Assembly: GCA_964019415.1 (NCBI GenBank)
Contig: OZ025877.1
Coordinates: forward strand, 1,389,501-1,453,500
Source: Ianthella basta
Taxonomy: Eukaryota; Porifera; Demospongiae; Verongiida; Ianthellidae
Length of the DNA stretch: 64,000 bases
Direction of reading: 5' to 3'
Positions 47,235 to 57,438 of the stretch are shown here, one piece after another. The translations under genes and the position numbers were made by a program. Each line of letters starts with the position of its first letter. Position 1 is the stretch's first letter. The notes under the pieces were generated by a model. The model made no database searches. It was not told the DNA's origin and was given only the letters and a program-made list of their open reading frames with translations.

Positions 47235-48709
47235 ATGTTACTGCTATGTGGGTACATTGTCACCATCATCAGCTTGTTTCAGGGCAGTACAGCTGAGGAT
47301 TGCTTGTCTACTCTTGCCAAGTGCTCATCACTGAGGGAAGATGTCTTAGAACCACCATTTCGTCTGTCTTTTTGTCAAAGTTCACTTAATCACTCTGAAG
47401 CATGCATCAGTGTAACAAATTCAACATCTAACATATTTTACTACCCACGTCCTAGCTTTAGCTATGGATTGGCTTCTGTTTACATTCTGATCGACCTCGC
47501 TCCTCTGATGGTCTACTTTCCTCTCCTCATCCTGTTTAATATTAATCTCGTGGCAGGGCCTGCACAGAGTTTTGTGTTCTTTTACCAGGCACTATCAGCC
47601 ATTTTCCCAGTGAGAAATATCCCAGTTACAGGACCTGTAAATGTTCTTACCATAGGTCACATTGTTTGGGGCTTGCCAATAATGCAGAGTCCAGTCAATG
47701 ACCTCATTTTCCCACTCACACTTCCCTATATTGCACTTCAGTACTGCAAACTGGCAGTTGTGTTGTTAGTTGTAGTCACAACGGTCGTGTTGGTCAAATG
47801 CATTGGCTGTCCTTGTGCATCCTGGCGGCAACCTTGGGCCAAGCTCAGACGCTCTGTTCGCCATTTCAGAGACAGCGTGCCTTTAAGGGAACAGTGTTAA
47901 ATGGATTGTGTAGCATTGCTATTCTCACTTATAGTTTTGTCATTCAACAATCATTCACGATTATCCAGCCTACTAGCAGGTGTTGTCCGAATAATGTTAG
48001 AAGTTGTGCTTATCTCTGTACTGAGCTGGAACTCTTCAGAGATTGTCATCTTCAATTCTACATTCCAGCAGTCTTCAGTTTTGTACTGGTTCTTCCCCTC
48101 CCACTTCTCCTTCTGTATTACCCAGCAGTACCAACTCTGGTGAAGTGTATCACAAAGAGGTCAAGCCCAGTTACGTGTCATAAACTGGCTCCAGTGTTTG
48201 ATGTGTTTCAGAGTGCATACAAGCCAAAGTTTCGGTTCTTTGCTGCACTTACACTTCTCTATCGCTTTGCAATCTGGTTGCCCATGGCTTTTGGACTATC
48301 TAGAGTGGTGAGATTTTACAACATTACCTTTGTCTTCATTTTTATCCTAGCAATCCACTGTCTAGTTCAACCTTACAGTAAGCCAAGACACAACTACATT
48401 GAAACACTCTACCTGGTGAATTTAGTGATAATTTCAATGATAGCACAAGCTGTAGCTTCAAACCCAACTAGTGGAGCAGTGCAATCACTTCTTGTAGGAC
48501 TCGTACTAACTGTACTAATATATCTACCAATTGGAATTGGTGCTGTGAACATTTGTTGGGCGCGCAATTGTTGCAAGCGATGCAGGGCTGCTTGTCGTCA
48601 GAGAGTCAAACGAAAAAGGAAGCAATCAGTTGAGGAAGAAGATAAACAAGTGTTACCATCTGAAGTTTACCTTGAGATGAGTGAAGTGGAGCAGGTAAAC
48701 CAGAATTGA
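47235..48709 (+). pseudogene. Gene J: twin of A with a 1-base deletion
   Basis: From ATG 47235 the frame encodes the same signal peptide as A (MLLLCGYIVTIISLFQGSTA), the ectodomain (with a few extra residues) and membrane segments to the basic loop CPCASWRQPWAKLRRSVRHF. There one base is missing relative to A (AGAGACAGCGTGCC against AGAGAGAAGCGTGCC, at about 47875), and translation hits a stop at 47898-47900. The remaining ~275 codons are open in another frame to the normal tail (SEVYLEMSEVEQVNQN). One single-base lesion in an otherwise preserved gene could be a recent null, an allele or a sequencing error. Confidence 0.85.
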
Positions 48710-49033
48710 TGTACATGTGCAACTGTGCTTGGAGTAATTGTGTGGAACATTATTCTGAATTAATAGCATGTGACTTGTGAAAATTTCTTTATATTTTAAC
48801 TGATGTTGTTTATATTCATTCATGGTGTATTAAATTGAGGCAATCATGTGTATAAAGGTGTACATTATTTAGAATTTAGGATACAATAGCTATTTTGATA
48901 TTACTAATGTGTTATCTGAAAATGTATGTAATTTAAATTTAATATTCATTTGCTGTTGTCTGCCAGATCATATGTTTATTGTCTATCCTTTTATCATGTT
49001 ATGTATGCGCGTTCAGTGTGACACTTTATCATT

Positions 49034-49161
49034 TTTGATTGTAACTGATGAAGACCCTCGTGGTCGAAACGTTTTATTTGAACTTTCCTTTTTAGCTACG
49101 TGAATGCTCATCAACGCCTCATAAACCTGCTAGACAACGTAGCATGAGCCTCTACCACATT
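49034..49161. mobile_element. 128-bp SINE/LINE-tail insertion with 11-bp TSD
   Basis: Absent from the paralogous site at about 5320. Flanked by ACTTTATCATT at 49023-49033 and 49162-49172. Inside is TGATGAAGACC followed by GGTCGAAACGTTTTATTTG, a small hairpin motif common in invertebrate SINE and LINE tails. Confidence 0.75.
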
Positions 49162-49927
49162 ACTTTATCATTCATATTAGTTATGCCTTGTATATTGCTT
49201 GCAAAAGTTAATGTCACGAAACGTGTGAGTTGCCTCTCGCTCATCTACTTACATAGCTAGCTACTGATGTATTTATTAAATTGGCATTAATTATCAATTC
49301 ACAGTAATTTCAAGTGGACTGCAGCATAGTGCAAGTATGTGAAATTACAACTACCATTTTGTGACTTGTGGACATGTGACTTGTGGTCATGTGACTTAAA
49401 AACATATGGTCATATGACGTTTATACAGCTCTTTGCAATACAGTCATAATATATGCTCTTCTGGATGATGCATGCATTATTGATCAGAGATTGTGAGATG
49501 AAGTTAACATCAATCTCTACAGTATACGTAATTATGTCATGCAACAAAGTAACCTGATGCTATAATAGGATTAATAATAAGCACAAAAATTGCTGTACTT
49601 TGGCACTAGCTAACTACATAATGTAGAATGACCACCGAGTTCTTATTGCAAGAAACACACACATTTCAGCCCATCCCAATATCACATGCGTCACTGAGAG
49701 ATGCTGTGTGTGTATGGAAAAGAAGTTATCATTATCAAAAGGATGGTATATCAATGATATGACTCTATATGTGGCTATTGATCACGAGTACAATACTGTC
49801 ACTCACATTACTTGGACAATGTTCCTTAATCAAACTAGTTTCTATGGTAACCAAAGTGAAATTCTGCATTGTCTGCTGTTAGCAAAATATTTTCATGTCA
49901 AAGGAATTAATGCTAGTTTGATTGCAC

Positions 49928-50390
49928 TGCTGATCTGGGATGCAACCTGTCCCGATACTTTTGCTTCCTCCTACTCCCCAAGTGCCACCAGGGAAGCAGG
50001 AGCTGTGGCAGCCCTGGCAGAGGAGAGGAAGACAGCCAAGTATGCCCATCTCAACCCCACGCATGCCTTCACTCCAGCTGCCATCGAGACATCCGGAGTC
50101 TTTGGGCCACAGACCATGGCATTCCTGAAGAAGTTAGGTCAGCGGTTAGCTCAAGCATCTGGAGATGAGAGGTCCACCACCTACCTCTTCCAAAGGCTGT
50201 CTGTGGCTGTTCAGAGAGGGAACTCGGCATCAGTGCTGGGGACCACTGGCCAGCTGCCTGGTCAGGACTTCCTTTTTTAACTAGCTAACTAGCCAACAGT
50301 GAAGCATGACCATTACTTTGTTATTCATGTTATAATTTTAGAAATTTATCATTTCAATACAACAAAGTGTCAAAACAATACATTCAGTAA
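49928..50390 (+). mobile_element. 5'-truncated LINE 3' end with 7-bp TSD
   Basis: A 463-bp insert missing from the paralogous site (about 7147) and flanked by ATTGCAC at 49921-49927 and 50391-50397. It encodes about 117 codons of a retroelement polyprotein C-terminus (DATCPDTFASSY, GVFGPQTMAFLKKLG and LFQRLSVAVQRGNSASVLG blocks) to TAA 50278-50280, then a 110-bp AT-rich 3' UTR. This module follows the reverse transcriptase in LINE-like proteins of sponges and cnidarians, from memory. The upstream open frame (from 49708) is host sequence joined by chance. Confidence 0.8.
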
Positions 50391-50397
50391 ATTGCAC

Positions 50398-50703
50398 AAA
50401 AGTGTGACTTAGTATTAGTGATTTTCATCTCATCATTTGGCCTCAGGAAATATCTAGATAATTGATAGTTGAAACTAATGATGATGAAGAATAATAAACT
50501 GGGAAGCTTGGACCAGATGTGGTAGCTACAATGGTAGTACAAATGAAGTGAGTGCATGGTTAACAGTATGTTTGACATTCTTGGATTTTCTCCAATTAGC
50601 CAATTATCACACAATTATTATTTAATTAATGCCTTGGCAACTTTCAACTAATGGAAAGCACACACACAGATAGACACATATGCGCGTGCACACACGAGCG
50701 CAT

Positions 50704-50762
<59 letters not shown>

Positions 50763-52058
50763 AATCACGATGCATGCACACTAATATTTATAACACATAC
50801 TCTGCACTGTCGGGCACACATTATTGTGCACACATTCAAGTATGTACACACACATGAATGCTCCCCTGTGTGTATAAGCTTTGCAATTGAGTGCACACAT
50901 GCATATGTGTATGTATATACATATGCACGTATCATATGTAGTCATTGTACCATTGTACACGTACTATTATTATCTCACTCTTGTGAATGAACCTGTGTTG
51001 GAACTGAAAGTGTTCTCTTTCAGTGGCCATTGTACTCTTGTGTATGCTCTGTATATCTCATAAACTTGCTATAGAGAGGCATAATACTGTAAGTGAAGTA
51101 GAATGTATTGTGTGAATGTGGGCCTTTGTTATGTATGAAGATGAAGGTGAGATCCATTATTGTCTATTGTGGTTGCCATTATGAGACTGTGCATTGCATG
51201 TCCAATTGTAGCACTGGACAACATGAGCAGAGTCAGTCCAGTCCATCAGCATAAGCATCATGCTCACAGCACATGCAGAGGAGAGCTGCAAGCAGACATT
51301 TGTGCATGGGTTCATATTTTGGTCCATCTACACGCAACTTTTGTTTTACTTGCAATTGTTTACATCCCAATACTTCCCAAACATTAACTGGCACATGGTG
51401 TTCTAATGCCATGCTGATTTCAGTTCAATATACACACTTGGTATGTACCTCCCTCTATAACTCAACTCTGTGGAGTACATAGGTTGCTTTCCTAAACACC
51501 TTGTACATATATAGGTCCAAACATTACGTATAAGTGGGTTGAATTGATATACATAGACTCGAGATCTTTGACAATTTTCCTCATTATGAAGGTCATTGCA
51601 TGTCTCTTGCAACAGTTGCAGCCAACTACCACGCATGGCAGTATAGCTACAGTACCAGTACTGTTTGCACATTTGGTATACAATATTTAACGACATAACT
51701 TAGAGAACAGTCATACAATGCACTGATCAGTAGCTGTATAGGCACTCACTCCATCATGCTTACATTGTATTTCTGTGCTCACTCACACACCATCCACTGT
51801 GAGGGAAGTGCTTACTGAGCAGCATACTTGTATGTATGGATGTACTTCACTACACAATATGTACAATATGTAGGTCATATGAGTGCACTGTATGAGTTTG
51901 AGAGTATATAAGAGTACTTATATGCATGAGTGTATGTATATAAGAATATTGGCATGTTGGGGGCCATTCATTACAGCTATTATGTATTCATATATACTTG
52001 GTCACGAAATGTATTCTTACAACTCAATTTCATTCATAGCTACCATCCTGCATATTTC
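50398..52058. other. Intergenic module before K, with (AC)n
   Basis: Paralogue of 7150-8784. (AC)n tract at 50694-50761, CTCTTTCAGTGGCCATTGTAC near 51015, unexpanded minisatellite vestige near 51920. No gene. Confidence 0.6.
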
Positions 52059-52082
52059 TATATAAACAGCAGTAAGGCACTG
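52059..52082 (+). promoter_or_regulatory. Core promoter of gene K
   Basis: TATATAAACAGCAGTAAGGC followed by ACTG, 101 bp before the ATG, same spacing as gene B. Confidence 0.7.
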
Positions 52083-52159
52083 TACACGCCTGATGTACCT
52101 TGTAATAAACTAGCTATTGATCTGTGCAGTCCTGCATGGTTTAAGGCATTCTGGAGAAT

Positions 52160-53638
52160 ATGGGAGCACAGAACAAGTTGGTACTGCTTTCTGGATTTGT
52201 TATCACCTTGGGCATTCTCCAGGGAACTGCAGCTGTCGAGTGTTCTTCAAAAGCTTACAACCCCCCATTTTCATCCCTAGTCGGTTGTCCATACTATAAA
52301 TCAATCAACCAAAACAGCAGTTTGACTCCAACTCAAGTCTCCTTGAACTGTACTTTCAACAGTAGACTTGCTCCTGTTTACATTTTGATTGACCTCATTC
52401 CTTTGATGGTCTACTTTCCTCTCCTCATCCTGTTTAACTTCGACCTATCATCAGGACCCGCACAGAGTTTTATTTTCTTCTACCAGGTCCTTCCAGCTGC
52501 CATTCCTTTGGACCAAGCCCCTTACGCTACTTATACACTTGTGGGAGGATTCATTTCAAGCTTGCTAGTAATGCAAAATCCAATAACTGACCTCATTTTC
52601 CCACGTACATTGCCCTATTTAGGACTACAGTACTGCAATCTGGTAGCTGTTGTGGTGGTTGTAATTGTGACACTAGTTCTGGTCAAGTGCATTGACTGCC
52701 CTTGCACTGCCTGGCGTCGTCCTTGGGCCAAACTCCGACGCTCTGTTCGCCATTTCAAGGAGAAGCGTGCCCAGAGGGGAACAGTGCTGAATGGGGTCTG
52801 CAGCATTGCCATACTGACATACGGCTTTGTCATTCAGCAATCCTTCACTGTTCTTCAGCCTACTAAGCACTGCTCGAGTGGTGCTAAATACTGTGCTTTT
52901 TACTGCAATGAGTGGAAGTACACCAGCAGCCCTGAATATTACCCTTTCATTGCTGGAGCAGTCATTAGTTTGGTACTTGTTCTTCCCCTCCCCCTCCTCC
53001 TGCTGTATTACCCCTGTGTACCAGCTCTTATGCAGCATATAACAAAGAGGTCCTCTCCATTTACAACATGTCACAAACTGGCTCCCGTGTTTGATGTGTT
53101 TCAGAGTGCATACAAGCCAAAGCTTCGGTTCTTTGCCGCGTTTCCTCTCCTCTATCGCTTAGTGACCTGGATGCTGTTCTCTGCTCTATCCACAAAGCTA
53201 CCCATTGAAAGACAACTAACAACTACTTTTGTCTTCATTCTGATACTAGCAATCCACTGTCTGGTTCAGCCTTACACTAAGCCAAGACACAACTACATTG
53301 AAGCACTCTACCTAGTAAATTTGGTGCTCATTTCAATGATGCTAACATCTACATTGCGATTCATGAATGAACGAGAGCCTAATCCGAATTGCGACCCTAT
53401 TATATTTGCTTTGGTAACATTTTTGCCAGTTGTACTTGCATTGCTTCCCATGCTGTTGGGTGCTGGGCATTTTATCTGGAAGCGCAAATGCTGCAAGAAA
53501 TGCAGGGCTGCAAGCTGTAAGAAGAGAGTAGGTCAAAAGTGGAGAGAATCACTTCAAGATGAAGCTGCACAGCAACCAATGTCTGAAGCATACCTTGATA
53601 TGAGTGAATTGGTTCCAAAAGAGGCACCAGAATTTTGA
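52160..53638 (+). CDS. Gene K: multi-pass membrane protein of the array family
   Basis: One exon, 492 aa, ATG 52160. Approximate layout: signal peptide 1-24; ectodomain 25-69 with C-x(n)-C pattern, N-S-S and N-C-T sites; membrane segment 70-92; GPAQSFIFFYQVLPAAIPL 99-117; membrane segment about 158-182; basic loop CPCTAWRRPWAKLRRSVRHF; membrane segment about 213-235; outer loop with three Cys; membrane segment 270-293; inner loop with KLAPVFDVFQSAYKPKLRFF; three more membrane segments to about 407; outer loop; last segment about 420-445; Cys/Lys-rich juxtamembrane stretch; tail SEAYLDMSELVPKEAPEF. Positive-inside logic needs one extra crossing or re-entrant loop at the GPAQSF region. Intact twin of B. 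Function unknown. Confidence 0.88.
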   Translation: MGAQNKLVLLSGFVITLGILQGTAAVECSSKAYNPPFSSLVGCPYYKSINQNSSLTPTQVSLNCTFNSRLAPVYILIDLIPLMVYFPLLILFNFDLSSGPAQSFIFFYQVLPAAIPLDQAPYATYTLVGGFISSLLVMQNPITDLIFPRTLPYLGLQYCNLVAVVVVVIVTLVLVKCIDCPCTAWRRPWAKLRRSVRHFKEKRAQRGTVLNGVCSIAILTYGFVIQQSFTVLQPTKHCSSGAKYCAFYCNEWKYTSSPEYYPFIAGAVISLVLVLPLPLLLLYYPCVPALMQHITKRSSPFTTCHKLAPVFDVFQSAYKPKLRFFAAFPLLYRLVTWMLFSALSTKLPIERQLTTTFVFILILAIHCLVQPYTKPRHNYIEALYLVNLVLISMMLTSTLRFMNEREPNPNCDPIIFALVTFLPVVLALLPMLLGAGHFIWKRKCCKKCRAASCKKRVGQKWRESLQDEAAQQPMSEAYLDMSELVPKEAPEF

Positions 53639-54177
53639 TTACTTGAGAACAATTGCCAGTTCTCCCAACATAACCTTAGGTTCTGCATGTGCTTGTATAC
53701 TAGAATGCATAATAATAGAGAACTTGCTTAGTTTGTTTACTTAGTAGTTCAGGGTCATGTAACGTCATCACTTTGTTTACTTAGAGATGAGGTGGAACAG
53801 CATTACACTAAGAACGTTATGTATTATGCTTTCTCTGTTGAATGTGATACTGTATCCATGAATACTATTATATTGTATTTCACCCAGCCCTTGGCAATGT
53901 CTGCGGGAACCTGAATAATAATGACACGATATAGAGGCTGATTGCTATGGCTTCAGATAATTGACCCAGTATACGTAAATGTGTACTGTATATTGAACAT
54001 TATGCAGTGAGCAAACATGTGTAGTCTTGTAGTTACTATAGTACAGCATTTTTGGCTACTAAGGTCTTCATTAGGTACAAATCTGCATTATACCTGATGA
54101 ACACCTTTGTGGTCAGTCATTGTACTATATATATATAGCAAGTATTGCACATGTTTTAGCTATGTGAATGTGTGCAC
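53639..54177. other. 3' flank of gene K
   Basis: AT-rich non-coding sequence. Near 54095 lies CCTGATGAACACC followed by TTTGTGGTC, a degenerate form of the SINE/LINE tail motif seen at 49045. No gene. Confidence 0.5.
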
Positions 54178-54353
<176 letters not shown>

Positions 54354-54379
54354 GTATGCCCATGTTTGTGTGTGTGTGG

Positions 54380-55228
54380 ACATCTGGTGCCCCAGTGAAC
54401 TTCACCGGGGAATACAGCATCCCTTGCAAACATTGGGCATCTGGGGCCCCAGTGAACTTCACCGGGGAATACGGCATCCCCTACAAACATTGGGCATCTG
54501 GGGCCCCATTGAACTTCACCAGAGAATAGAGCATCCCCTGCAAACATTGGGCATCTGGTGCCCCAGTGAACTTCACCGGGGAATACGGCATCCCCTACAA
54601 ACATTGGGCATCTGGGGCCCCATTGAACTTCACCAGAGAATAGAGCATCCCCTACAAACATTGGGCATCTGGTGCCCCAGTGAACGTCACCAGGGAATAC
54701 GACATCCCCTACAAACATTGCACATCTGGGGCCCCATTGAACTTCACCAGAGAATAGAGCATCCCCTGCAAACATTGGGCATCTGGGGCCCCATTGAACT
54801 TCACCAGAGAATAGAGCATCCCCTGCAAACATTGGGCATCTGGTGCCCCAGTGAACGTCACCAGGGAATACAACATCCCCTGCAAACATTGGGCATCTGG
54901 GGCCCCATTGAACTTCACCAGAGGATAGAGCATCCCCTGCAAACATTGGGCATCTGGTGCCCCCGTGAACGTCACCGGGGAATACGGCATCCCCAGCAAA
55001 CATTGGGCATCTGGCACCCCAGTGAACTTCACCGGGGAATACAGAATCCCCTGCAAACATTGGGCATCTGGTGCCCCAATGAACTTCACCGGGAATATGG
55101 CATCCCATGCAAACATCGGGCATCTGGTGCCCCAGTGAGCTTCACCGGGGAATACGGCTTTCCCTGCATGCAAACATTGGGCATCTGTGCCCCAATCAAC
55201 TTCACCGGGGAATACAGCATCCCCTGTA
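54380..55228. repeat. 57-bp minisatellite, about 15 units, two alternating subtypes
   Basis: Unit of 57 bp (19 codons) with CATCTGGTGCCCCAGTGAAC or CATCTGGGGCCCCATTGAAC starts. Subtype 1 has CACCGGGGAATAC; subtype 2 has CACCAGAGAATAGAGC. They alternate over much of the array, so a two-unit higher-order repeat exists. Because 57 is divisible by three, frames stay open on both strands (plus 54172-55332, minus 54125-55123), both fused to the dinucleotide tract. I do not call these genes. The last three units are more diverged. Confidence 0.93.
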
Positions 55229-55239
55229 GCACAAAGTAC

Positions 55240-56443
55240 CTGATGGTACAATTAAAATGCACAAATAGCTTACTTAGTTTGAGGAGTTCCTCCCACTGTA
55301 CACAACACATATATATATACCATCATGCTTAGTTGAGTCCTGGGTAGCTATGTACTTAGATAGCTTGTATAGGATTCCAAATAAACTCTTGTCATCTATA
55401 ATTTTAGTTATGAATTACTTCGAAGTCTCTTAATCTATCAGAAATGACGTGACAGTGTGGATACCGGTGTCAGTGTGAACGTCACACTAAAGTAATGGTG
55501 TGACTGAGCATACCTTTGGTGTGAGCACTGACTGGTATGATGGTCACACCATATTTTTAACAGTATTTCAAAGGAGCCTAGGAAATCTTCCACATTTCCC
55601 CTCTTGGGCACAAAGTACTCTGACCTTTGACTCACATGTTGGCTAGTGACAGTTTGTGCACACAACATAGCTAGTAAAAGGGAGAGGGGGACGGGAAAGT
55701 TTGCTGTCTGTTTGCACAGTGGTTTAATACATAAAAGCGCCTGTTAAAGGATCTGACTCCTGTGACCTGTCAAAACTTGTGTTCTAGACAAGATAGGCCC
55801 TGCATTGCAATCTAGCTACCTCTGCAGAGCAGTCACCTCTGTATAATGGTCAGTTAGAACTGTCACACAGGTGATTGTCATACACAGGTTACACTGTAGT
55901 AACTATGTTCTGTATGCAATGTAGCTATAGGAGGAAGTGAGGCACTGATGACATTGTACATGGCTAGGTATAATGGACTGGTAATATGGGCACAAGGACA
56001 TTAGCTACATATGGAGTGTGAGTAGAATCTAGAGAAGTGAAGTAGCTATAGCTAGCTGTAGCTACCCAAAGTAGCTAGCTAGCTGTAGCTACTCAAAGTA
56101 GCTAGCTAGCTAGCTATAGATAACTAGCTATTATCATGAGAGAGGAGTGCTTGAGACATGGGTGTAGGGTAAGCTTGCGTATACTGCATTGTGGTAGTGG
56201 CAGGTGGGAGACAGGAACTACACTTTATAAGGTGCGTGCTATAAGGCCACATGACCTGGTCAGAAGGTGTGTGCACCCTGGCATAGCTAGGCGGAGGAAG
56301 CTTACTAACTTTGGGGGGCTGTACTGGTTCAGCTAGTATGTTTGTTGTGCGTATTATATTAGGTTTCTAAAACATTGGAGGGCTTCATCCCCCAGCCCTA
56401 TAGCTTCCGCCGCCAATGTGACTGTCTAAGTGCACTTGCATAG
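55240..56443. other. Intergenic between K and L
   Basis: About 55240-55560 has a diverged counterpart at 62060-62280 upstream of M (CCTCCCACTGT and AATCTATCAGAAATGA blocks). AGCTAGCTAGCT-rich simple sequence at about 56040-56120. A GC-richer repeat-like patch at 56270-56420 (TTTGGGGGGCTGTACTGG). No gene. Confidence 0.5.
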
Positions 56444-56451
56444 CTTATGAC

Positions 56452-57255
56452 CAGGGGGTCGGTCAAGGTCACGTGTGTCCGCAAAATGGCCGACGCGGCT
56501 GCTCTTTACTGTGTATTTTACCTATACTAGCAAAGAGCAGACATATTTCGAGAAACACGTCGCATCGCTTGTTTCTTTGCTTCTGAGCACACAGTTGGAC
56601 AAGGGCTATCAGAAAATGGACCCTTCCCCAGTATCTAGGTAGGTTTTGCGAGCATTTTCCACACCGGTGTACGAGTGTTCGCTGCTGCTGGCTACGAGGC
56701 AGATGAAGCCTAATCTGGAGTACTGAGCAAGTGCTCCTGTGGAAGTGACTCCTTACAAGCTGGTAGCGAGTCCTCATTGATCACTTCAGGACTGCAAGAC
56801 TGATAGGTTGACTGCTTCTGCAATGGGAGTGCAATCGGCAGCCACGTCCTTGCAATCGTCTTGGTTCTGTACACGATTTGTCACATTCGATAGCAGGGAT
56901 GCTAGAAATGGCTTAAGCGTGCTGGCAATCCTCAGGAAACGCTGCGATAACTTGCTCAGTACTCCAGATTAGGCTTCATCTGCCTCGTAGCCAGCAGCAG
57001 CGAACACTCGTACACCGGTGTTGGAAAATGCTCGTAAAACCTACCTAGATGTTGGGGAAGGGCGGGGAAGGGTCCATTTTCTGATAGCCCTTGTCCAACT
57101 GTGTGCTCAGAAGCAAAGCAACAAGCGATGCGACGTGTTTCTCGAAATATGTCTGCTCTTTGCTAGTATAGGTAAAATACACAGTAAAGAGCAGCCGCGT
57201 CGGCCATTTTGCGGACACACGTGACCTTGACCGACCCCCCCTGCGACCCCCCCTG
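56452..57255. mobile_element. Fold-back DNA transposon (hAT- or Mutator-like MITE) with ~280-bp inverted arms
   Basis: The left arm 56452-56732 is nearly the reverse complement of 56950-57255 (the right arm has about 25 extra bases near its end). The ends are CAGGGGGTCGG and CCCCCCTG. Flanks repeat GCTTATGAC at 56443-56451 and 57256-57264, a 9-bp target-site duplication if the ends are symmetrical, or 8 bp (CTTATGAC, fitting the hAT nTnnnnAn pattern) if one terminal G belongs to the element. The 217-bp loop has no transposase. Short mirrored open frames in the arms are by-products. It lies about 180 bp upstream of gene L. Confidence 0.85.
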
Positions 57256-57438
57256 GCTTATGACCATGTGTGGATACTGTCACATGACTAATCAGATTAA
57301 TAGTTATAATTTATATAGAATACAATGCGCTGTTACGTATATCATAGGTCGCAACTTTAAGATTTTGTTGAGAGTGAGAAAGTGGTGCGCTGTGTGTATT
57401 GTCGGGAGCTGACCCTACTTGGGACTACAGGGGGACGC

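Noticed and set aside
49708..50280. 190-codon ORF as a novel gene
   Set aside because: Its first 74 codons are host intergenic sequence also present near 6980 and the rest is the tail of an inserted LINE; the fusion is accidental.
56469..57224. Mirrored ORFs sharing a peptide on opposite strands
   Set aside because: They are the two arms of the fold-back element read in each direction, not a gene pair.
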